Shown: piece by piece, positions 58,601 through 64,000 of the stretch
Numbering within the stretch: the stretch's first letter is position 1
Layout of the letters: the number at the start of each line of letters is the position of its first letter
From: Tribonema minus
Taxonomy: Eukaryota; Sar; Xanthophyceae; Tribonematales; Tribonemataceae
Direction of reading: 5' to 3'
Assembly (NCBI GenBank): GCA_017506865.1
Contig: JAFCMP010000101.1
Location: 248,001-312,000 of the forward strand
DNA: 64,000 bases
Notes under the pieces: model-generated
The model's input: only the letters and a program-made list of their open reading frames with translations
Told to the model about the DNA's origin: nothing
Database searches by the model: none
Translations under genes and position numbers: made by a program

Positions 58601-59365
58601 ATGTGACTCTAAACTGCTATGTAATAGCTGCAGTGGACAGTTCGACCACTGGCTGAAGCTGCACGCTGTTGTTGTGCAAATCCGCAACGCAAAGCTTGAA
58701 GGTAGCCATACATTTGGTGTGTGCTCGATCTATGACATGTTGTGCGACGCATACTTGTGTTCTGGGGCAGAGTCGTTGTGGGTAGGTCTGTACCCGCTGA
58801 GTCTGCTGTCACCGGTTAGAATGATGCAATGTGATGACAGATGACGTAGCATTTGTACTGATACATGAAGCCCTGATGCTCATGCCTGTTGAGCTTATGC
58901 TGCTGCTGCTAATGCACCCGAGACCTTAGAGGCTACATGACACCAGCCTTCTGCACAAACACAATCAATATCTGGCTGGTGCAGCTCAGCCCTCTGTAAC
59001 ACCTACCACAGATAGAGCTTAAATCGTAAACAACACTATGTATGACAGCGGACAAAAGGTTGCACGTGCCGTGAACCCTATAGCTGCCACAGCAATGAAA
59101 CATGTTGCTATACGACACACCGCTCACCACCAGTAGAGCAGCGCTTCATTACCAATGGTCGAAAGTGCTTTTAACTCACCTCTTTTTTGTAGCACCAAAG
59201 CACGCTGGGCCGTGTCGCCACCCGAGCTTTGCTGAGGATGTAGTGCAGGTTGACAACCTGGTCCTTGCCATGGTCTCCCACCAGCAGAAAGAAGCTCCTG
59301 GTGTTGGTTTTCACCCCATTCTCAATCAGCGCCCTCACGCGAGAGTCCACCTTCTTGCGCACCAT
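34398..59365 (-). CDS. NAT10: RNA cytidine acetyltransferase (NAT10/Kre33 family), complete, 23 exons
   Basis: Exons: 59365-59180, 58110-57968, 57059-56874, 55411-55179, 54517-54406, 53034-52866, 51464-51375, 49831-49658, 48686-48591, 47446-47256, 46265-46163, 45648-45490, 45186-45064, 44408-44307, 43322-43086, 42378-42228, 41285-41052, 40391-40240, 38325-38270, 37414-37369, 36810-36714, 35892-35774, 34643-34398. Lengths sum to 3,405 bases, 1,134 residues, with every phase consistent. The family makes N4-acetylcytidine in 18S rRNA and, with an adaptor, in tRNA, in the nucleolus, using ATP and acetyl-CoA. Order: N-terminal domain (MVRKKVDSRVRALIENGV), ATPase with P-loop GRGKSAA (288-294) and IDEAAAIPL, GNAT domain with HPDVQGMGYG (668-677), tRNA-binding C-terminal domain, Lys-rich tail. 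Insertions against human NAT10 (from memory of the family) are poly-Ala and acidic linkers. Confidence 0.97.
38958..39171. repeat. Telomere-like CCCTAA runs in NAT10 intron 18
   Basis: Runs at 38962-39000 and 39148-39171 on the plus strand, with the opposite orientation (TTAGGGTTACGG type) at 39370-39435. Mixed orientations argue against one event. Confidence 0.9.
39930..40600 (-). repeat. Edge copies of NAT10 exon 18
   Basis: Donor-edge copies at 40100-40155 and 39930-39975 (gcacctgcggNagcct, ggaagtagaggcgcgcg). Acceptor-edge copies at 40428-40500 and 40512-40600. The intronic part of each donor unit carries an acttcaagtac palindrome. Confidence 0.95.
40736..41778 (-). repeat. Edge copies of NAT10 exon 17
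   Basis: Donor-edge copies at 40878-40965 and 40736-40832 keep almost the whole last 30 codons (KHSNAAAAEQGAAAVTAAIE) in open frame with GTGAGA donors. Acceptor-edge copies at 41545-41622 and 41728-41778 keep ggcgcctccgccag. Confidence 0.95.
43086..43322 (-). other. NAT10: NAT10 exon 15: acidic insertion
   Basis: 79 residues, mainly Asp, Glu, Gly and Ser, begin GSLISLDEGSGDDASDEDDN and end LKPRKKLPPLL. The LPPLL end aligns with the family's conserved ITPRKDLPPLL block. The acidic part replaces the less charged linker found in human NAT10. Low-complexity linkers of this kind vary freely. Confidence 0.9.
43932..44605 (-). repeat. Edge copies of NAT10 exon 14
   Basis: Real donor edge at 44307-44360; copies at 44190-44240, 44068-44115 and 43932-43985, spaced about 120-135 bases, each with agcatNagctgcatggcgcg and the ACATAC-rich intron part. 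One acceptor-edge copy is at 44555-44605 (cgccgctgaggccctgtcag). Confidence 0.95.
44307..45648 (-). other. NAT10: NAT10 exons 12-14: GNAT acetyltransferase core
   Basis: Exon 12 encodes AAHYKNQPNDLQLLSDAPAH and GELPDVLCVIQ. Exon 13 encodes ALEGQISKASVQAAL and SSGDLIPWTLSQQFQD. Exon 14 encodes GLSGARIVRVATHPDVQGMG then YGARAMQLMLQYFE. QGMGYG is the acetyl-CoA pyrophosphate-binding loop of the GNAT fold. All key residues are present. Confidence 0.95.
45866..46550 (-). repeat. Edge copies of NAT10 exon 11
   Basis: Donor-edge copies at 45985-46035 and 45866-45890 (aNaacgcctcgctgag). Acceptor-edge copies at 46383-46410 and 46490-46545 (catcaccagcctgaggg). Confidence 0.88.
46793..48285 (-). repeat. 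Edge copies of NAT10 exon 10
   Basis: Acceptor-edge copies at 47566-47605, 47832-47925 and 48205-48285 (ggttgagcga next to a worn acceptor). Donor-edge copies at 47062-47115 and 46793-46835. CCCTAA-type runs fill 46735-46785 and 47150-47255. Confidence 0.9.
47150..47255. repeat. Degenerate CCCTAA array next to NAT10 exon 10
   Basis: About 15 CCTAA/CCCAA-type units run right up to the exon 10 donor, so the first intron bases sit within the array. Further runs: 46735-46785, 49500-49651 (TTAGGG orientation) and 52404-52423. Confidence 0.88.
49433..50185 (-). repeat. Edge copies of NAT10 exon 8
   Basis: Acceptor-edge copies at about 49970-50050 and 50110-50185, plus a short one near 49897, each with gccgcNgcct...cgcgagcag and a following G-run. 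Donor-edge copies at 49566-49600 and 49433-49480 (ggtcaacgagct). TTAGGG-like runs lie between the donor-edge copies. Confidence 0.92.
49658..53034 (-). other. NAT10: NAT10 exons 6-8: helicase-like ATPase core
   Basis: Exon 6 starts inside the Walker A motif (GRGKSAAIGLCLAGAIAYGY) and includes NIFVTAPSPENLGTVFEFV. Exon 7 encodes NPAFNKAVVRINVFRDHRQ. Exon 8 has the Walker B region (LLAIDEAAAIPLPLV) and the strongly conserved GPYLVFMSSTVNGYEGTGRA. The catalytic Lys and the acidic Walker B residues are intact, so an active ATPase is expected. Confidence 0.95.
51230..52060 (-). repeat. Edge copies of NAT10 exon 7
   Basis: Acceptor-edge copies (ggggttggagctctgcagca) at about 51575-51610 and 51720-51785, and a worn one at 52030-52060. 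Donor-edge copies of cacctgtatgtactgga at about 51239-51262 and 51288-51310. Confidence 0.88.
52715..55085 (-). repeat. Edge-copy arrays around NAT10 exons 4, 5 and 6
   Basis: Intron 4: copy of exon 4 end at 55013-55085, then copies of exon 5 start at 54915-54957 and 54684-54745. Intron 5: copies of exon 5 end at 54180-54262, 53868-53915 and 53630-53665, then copies of exon 6 start at 53365-53430 and 53155-53235. Intron 6: a copy of exon 6 end at 52715-52770. Donor-edge copies always come first and acceptor-edge copies second in the direction of transcription. Confidence 0.92.
56420..56945 (-). repeat. Tandem copies of NAT10 exon 3 3' edge
   Basis: Real edge at 56874-56940 with copies at 56703-56775, 56550-56625 and a worn one at about 56420-56470. 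All keep the stretch for LKTVASLQQLYTLTMDVHD (for example cagctgctgcagcgacgcg) and the first two keep a GTGA donor. Confidence 0.95.
56874..59365 (-). other. NAT10: NAT10 exons 1-3: N-terminal domain
   Basis: Exon 1 reads MVRKKVDSR to SVLWCYKKE. Exon 2 starts LGFSTHRQKRMRQL and ends SEDPFELFITSTNVRWTYY. Exon 3 gives TFGMCVLQDFEALTPNLLAR and ETVEGGGVVVLL through TMDVHD. These are the most conserved N-terminal blocks of the family. The exon 1 start was chosen because the methionine falls directly before the conserved RKKVD. Intron 1 (58111-59179) shows no exon copies; introns 2 and 3 do. Confidence 0.95.
57508..58035 (-). repeat. Five-copy array of NAT10 exon 2 3' edge
   Basis: Exon end at 57968-58025, with intronic copies at about 57861-57923, 57756-57818, 57631-57692 and 57508-57568. 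The spacing is 105-125 bases. The copies encode versions of FELFITSTNVRWTY. At 57862-57867 the GTGCGT donor is intact. Intronic copies share cagtcctttgagctctt, where the exon has accccTTTGAGCTATT, so they derive from one another as well as from the exon. Confidence 0.95.
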
Positions 59366-59984
59366 GATGTCAATCTGCTGCTGCTAGCTGGTGAGAGCTC
59401 GAGCATTCGGCAGGCCCACCGCGAATTTCTAACAAAGTTCAAGTGCGACTCTCCACTCATGGATCTATCCACTCTGGACAACCGCTCGTGTGTTGCTTGA
59501 CACCAACCGGCGAGTTTCACTAGAATCAAATGCATGCATCGAATCGAAGCTGTCTACCTATACTTGCCATGCTTGGCCGCAGAAAGTATGAGGATGCACC
59601 CAGCACCTCGTTCCTGTGGGAGACCCTCCCAAACCGGTGCCATAGTAGGTCCCATTTTTGGGTCCAAACAACTGCTGCGCTGCCAAAGAGCGCATTACTA
59701 CTAGTGGCTGTTGGCTTGAACCCTACACGAAATGTTTCAAAATCAAGGGCGACTCTCCCCCCACACTCGCGGGGGAAAACCCCCGAGACTGTTACTCTTG
59801 GCGTTGCCTGAGATAGCGATCCCTGTGATACTCTCTCAACAACGGCGTGGTAAAAACCCTCGCCAACAACACCATCGACCGGACACTTGTCATGCAACAG
59901 GCTGCTGAGCGGACTTCCATCTGCTCGCGCCAATCACCTAGCAGCGCCCAGGCAACTTGAAAGCATCACACGGCCTTCAAGTTC
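59366..59984. other. NAT10 upstream region with a hypothetical ORF
   Basis: The NAT10 promoter is expected here. A 135-codon minus-strand open frame (59933-59526) reads FPRECGGRVALDFETFRVGF and WTQKWDLLWHRFGRVSHRNE in its middle. It has no recognised domain and lies head to tail with NAT10. It could be an upstream gene fragment or chance. Confidence 0.25.
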
Positions 59985-61080
59985 TTGAGCCACAGCGACA
60001 AGCCAGCACGCGCGACCGTCGTGACGCCACCAAGTTGCCCGGCCTCAACACCTGCAGCACCGCTGCCGTCTGAGAGGGTGACGTTGGCGGTGCCTGTGCG
60101 TGACGCAGCACGCGCTGCAGCGCTCAACTCAGCGCTGCTGCTGCGCGCGCTGTGGCGGCGCCTGTGTACTCTGCAGCTGGCGGCGTGTGCGCACTGCTGC
60201 TGCAGGCGCTGGCCCGGGGGATCATGATGCTGGCAAATGCGGCAGTTGGTCATGGTGGCGCCGGCAACGCGGCAGGTGGCGGCGCTTGTGCGCGCCACCA
60301 CGGCCACCTGCGTCACAGCTGCCAGTGCCAGTGGTGACGCTTCTTCGTGCGGTGCTACTGCACCTCGGCGGCACTTGCGCGCTGGTCTCAGTCAGCGGCG
60401 CGCGCCTTCATGTTTAACAGTGTCGCCGCAGTCGTGGCCCTTTCACAATGCTCATTGACGAGTTGAACTTGTTGTACGCGGCCACCAAAGACACTGGGCG
60501 CACACGAGTTGCGGCGGCGCAGGCACACGCATGCGCTGGCAGCACCGCGGCCTGCAAGCACGTTGCCGCTCTTACAGTGCCATCGGCAGCTCGGTGTCAC
60601 GCTGCGCAGCTGCGACACGCCATCCGCAGTTCTCAGCGGAGCTATTGCTATGATGATGGTGCGCGCGCGCCAGTGTTAGCTGGCGCCGCCAACGCGAGCT
60701 GCTGCACTGTCTCAGCTGCACGCATTCAAGTTGCCGCGTGGTGCCTGCGCACGCGCTGCAGCGGCGACGGCGCCTGCGCATGCACTGGCAGCCGCAGGCG
60801 GCGCCTGCAGTGCGCTGGGCTTGCCTGGCTACGCGGCGGCTGTTGGCGCATGTGCAGTGCGCGTGGCAGCTGGCGGCGCTTGCGCCTGCATCTGACACAG
60901 CTGGTTACGCTGGCGCTTGCGCGCGCCGCCGCGCCTCGTCTCCGCCGGTGCTTTTGTCAGTCAGCGGTGCCTGTGTGTCGTGATGGTTCCGCTGCTCTTG
61001 TTTTGCTTCTACATCACCGCGCTTGCCGCCAGCGGAGCGCGCAGTGCTGTGGACCTTTCTCAGTGCTCATTGCGGCCATT
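59985..61080. other. GC-rich coding-like island
   Basis: Composition jumps to exon-like values. The plus strand reads VTLAVPVRDAARAAALNSAL then LLRALWRRLCTLQL, and later LIAAICLLNVLFTLFRLG. No single frame covers it and short motifs such as tggcggcgcctg recur. A decayed or frame-disrupted gene, or unrecognised exons, are possible. I cannot assign strand or product. Confidence 0.3.
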
Positions 61081-61195
61081 TGCCTCTTGAATGTACTCTT
61101 TACTTTATTTCGCTTAGGGCGCAAAGCAACACAGATGATTGATACCAAAGCTTATACTACAGAACCTATGTGTGTCATGTGATTTTCTGAAGGTG

Positions 61196-62070
61196 TCTCA
61201 TTGCAATGACAACCACATTTAAATGACGTTGCCGGAAGGCATCTCCCCTCCCACTACATCCTCGTTCATTTGTCCGCGCCCGGGGCCTTTGGACTGTCGG
61301 GCTGCCATGTGTTTCATCACACCTAAGCCTATCACACCTAAGCCTGAGGAGTACGCCATATGGAGCGCCGCCAAGAAAGCTAAGCGTATGCATGCCAGTG
61401 CTCTTCCTTTCAATGCTAGTAGTAGTGTCAGTAGTCTAAGAGTACTGGCTGCTCCGGAGACCGACATCTTGCTTGCGTACTCGAGTATCCTTAGTGACGG
61501 CATCCAGCAGCTTCCGCCCCTGCGCCCGGATGCTGCCAAATGACCCAATTGCCATCAGCAAAGCTGCAAGTTTTGTGGCAAACCTGATCATACTAGAACA
61601 GTGGTTCTGTATGACGGCCTCTTGGCCGCGGCAGCACCACTTGGGGCCTGCTGCAGTGCAATCTTCGCCGCCCGCAACTGCGCCGGTGCCTCGAAGCAGG
61701 TGACGTCTACTGGCATCTGTTGTCTGGGCTTGAGAGGTGCTGATGCACATGTGCGTCGCCAAGTGGTGAATGCCAAGCATTTTGCATTGCCTAGTTGGTC
61801 TACTTTGAGGTGCATTGCTGAGGTCTGATGTGCCACACTCAGGTCGCAGCGCTCGGCACTGGCAATTCAGGGAATAATAGCCCTGCGGGCTGGGGGGAAG
61901 TCCTAGGGACGCGTGCTGGTAGAGTGCACCATGATGATGTTGCAAAAGTCGAAAAGAGCATTGTGGTTGCTCTCAAAATGTGGAATTTTGACGTCAGGGT
62001 TGTTGTATTGCAAACATGTTGGAGAGCTGGCCATGCAGACAGGCACACCGTTGTCAATGCACAGCAGCGG
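61196..62070. mobile_element. Relic of a dispersed element (copy 2)
   Basis: Matches the 26104-26663 relic. 61196-61600 is in the same orientation as its partner; 61905-62070 is inverted relative to its partner. On the minus strand it reads LLMAIGSFGSIRAQGRKLLD, and separately CIDNGVPVCMASSPTCLQYN then FDFCNIIMVHS. Frames are broken. Confidence 0.55.
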
Positions 62071-62546
62071 AGGAAGGAGGGGGCACTGGAGGCGCTACAT
62101 GTGACAACTGAGTTCCACATGGATTGCTCCAGTGCCTGGGGTCATCGAAAGCATAACCACACACTACGCTGCATCATTGCACACCGCAGATGTATATGTC
62201 GGCAAGCATAGCAACGCAGGAGCACATATTCTTGTTGTACTATCTTATGTAGCTTCACCAGGCGCATGTATCGACCAGAGGATTGCAAATACTCCACGCA
62301 GGTTTCATGGCAGTATCAGAAGTGTGCTATGACGTCCTGCTGTGCCAGCTTTTTCTGCGCCTCAGCTGCTCTCATACCACATGATGCTGTTGACACCAGT
62401 GCGTTGTTGGTAACACCTTGCCCCTTGAAGAACGCATGACCATGGCACCTGCCTTCAAAGCAGCTTTGCCACGACGTTGGCAGTGGTATCCTTGTTACCC
62501 TTTGCGACATACTGGGAGGGTGGCACTCAGTGCTAGTTCAAGCAGA

Positions 62547-63055
62547 TCTGCAAGCCTCAGAGATGGACATGTCTTCGGGTGCAACCGGCCCAAGCCAGTC
62601 ACCATTGCAAACAGTGGGCAAGGATCGGCCATGGCTGTTCAATGCTCACGAGTCGCCAAGTCCACCGATCGCAGCCTACTGTGTGCTCACTGCATACATG
62701 ACCCAGTGTGCCAACATGCACTGGCACTGCGCGTTACTGGCAGCTCTGCATCGCATGTTGCACATGTCTTCAGCTGCAGCCAACCCAAGCCAGTCGCCGT
62801 TGCGAAGAGTTGGCAAGTCCTATCCATAAATGATCATTGCTGAAGGACTGCCAGGTCAATCGACCGAAGCCTGCGGCGTGCTCACCGCCCGGTCTGACAG
62901 CATGCAGTTCTGCAAGCCTCAAAGTTGTGATTGAGTTATGGCTCCAGCTTCAGCCAGCCAGGCCGGCTTGCCGTTGCGAACAGTTGGCAAGCACCAGCTA
63001 TGGACGTTCATTGCTCATGGGTCGCCAAGTCAACCATAATTTGCTGCATATCTGC
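62547..63055. repeat. Tandem repeat of three diverged units
   Basis: Units start at about 62547, 62745 and 62909 (tctgcaagcctcaNag or tctgcatcgcatgttg) and each contains ccaagccagtcNccNttgc or a variant, gttggcaag and gtcgccaagtc or gccaggtcaa. Unit length is 160-200 bases. Identity is moderate. Confidence 0.8.
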
Positions 63056-64000
63056 ATGTCACCTTCATCACCAGTATAGTGCACGTCCTGCTAGTCAAGT
63101 AGCATCACCATGGTTTTGCCAGCCCATCGCCGCAACAGCCACTGAAACTGAAACCCGAACCTTGCGTTCACACCGTTGCTTAAGACACGCTCGTCGATAA
63201 AGCCTGTTCCACAGCTGCACTGGGGCGTATGCTGCAGACACGTATGGTAGGGTGAGCCTAGTCATGCTCAGCAGGTGTCGAAATGGGACCACAAGCTACT
63301 AGGTGCTCATTGCAGCTCCAGTGCGGCTGCTTCTCCCGCCATCACCAGGGGTCAATTCGCCGTCGTCAACACGCCAGCACTTGCTGCCCACGTGGCTCAG
63401 CACTGCTCACCGTGCAGCTAGGGCTGTTGCTGCACCTCACTCTGCACCTGTTCTCGCGTGTGCTGCGTTGGGGTGCCTCGCTCAGGCAGGCGCCACTGCC
63501 ACCGTCCTCCGCGTCGGAGTCCGCGAGCTGCACCGCACTGGCTGCTCCTTCTTCGTGCTGTACGCGCCTAGTCTTTGAGCTAGCCTTACCACTTGCTTAT
63601 GTCTCATGACCATCTCCTCCGCCGCACGGTGCTTGCTTCTTCGAGGCAGCCAGCGTGATTCATGATCATGGATCATGAAAAATCGGCGACAATCATCCGT
63701 TGCCCCTCGGAGCGGAGCGCGCCACGCTGCTTGTTTGAGCCTCGCGGTGTCTCGCCTGGCTGCTGCTTCGCTGGCCGTCTCCGCTTGTCTACGGGCTGTT
63801 GCGCCAGATCTGTGCGCTGCGTCTGGTTGCTTGGCTCAGTTTCTGCTGCTCTCGAAGCTGTCATGCGAGCCCCGATTGGCTTCTCTGCACAACGACTATG
63901 GCCACCGTGGCTCATCAAGTTGCACTAGCGTCTCTGTTGCACCGCGCCTCCACCAGTCTTCGCTATTCGCTTCCTCTCACGAACTCGCAGCAGTTATAGC
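63056..64000. other. Right-edge region, no gene assigned
   Basis: Composition becomes GC-richer after 63300. Plus strand has a 91-codon frame (ALGCLAQAGATATVLRVGVR); minus strand has a 64-codon one (AAEEMVMRHKQVVRLAQRLG). Neither has a recognised motif or clear splice sites. A gene extending beyond the window is possible. Confidence 0.3.

Noticed and set aside
1..64000. CRISPR arrays, operons, tRNA or rRNA genes
   Set aside because: No regular spacer-repeat array, no clustered collinear bacterial genes, and no recognisable tRNA or rRNA sequence were seen; the split genes show this is eukaryotic nuclear DNA.

Overview
This is nuclear DNA from a eukaryote, most likely a unicellular protist or alga. 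The genes are split by GT-AG introns (a few GC-AG), exons are GC-rich and full of Ala, Gln, Gly and Ser homopolymers, introns and spacers are much less GC-rich, and telomere-like CCCTAA/TTAGGG runs are scattered inside introns and spacers. No bacterial operons, rRNA or tRNA genes were recognised. I cannot name the species from this window.

Layout. (1) 354-11788, minus strand: a large multi-exon gene (12 exons recovered, 3' end off the left edge) for a glutamine-rich, Ala-rich protein with predicted coiled coils and a PHD zinc finger, probably a chromatin or transcription factor. (2) 13366-14343, plus: a small two-exon BTB/T1 (KCTD-type) gene whose reading frame may be interrupted before a conserved-looking tail that ends at 14504. 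(3) 16019-24614, plus: a giant IQ-motif protein with about 44 IQ motifs, most of them in a 26-residue (78-bp) tandem array. (4) 24957-29732: spacer with relics of dispersed elements and a diverged inverted repeat of about 0.75 kb per arm. (5) 29733-32542, plus: a five-exon Ser/Thr protein kinase with HFD in place of the catalytic HRD. (6) 34398-59365, minus: a complete 23-exon NAT10/Kre33 RNA cytidine acetyltransferase gene, 25 kb long, whose exons join in phase to 1,134 codons plus stop. (7) 59366-64000: spacer with a GC-rich coding-like island, a second relic of the dispersed element, and a tandem repeat; no gene recognised with confidence.

The most unusual thing here is how the introns are built. 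In the NAT10 gene, the PHD gene and the kinase gene, many introns carry one to four tandem, decaying copies of the END of the upstream exon (with its donor site), followed by one to three decaying copies of the START of the downstream exon (with its acceptor site). Where two or more copies exist, the copy nearest the real exon is usually the better preserved. This looks like introns that grow inward from both edges by repeated tandem duplication across the splice sites, with the copies hidden from the mRNA. I found it at more than 15 exon edges.

Functionally the recognisable genes are housekeeping or regulatory (RNA acetylation, chromatin reading, calmodulin binding, kinase signalling); nothing indicates that they form one pathway.
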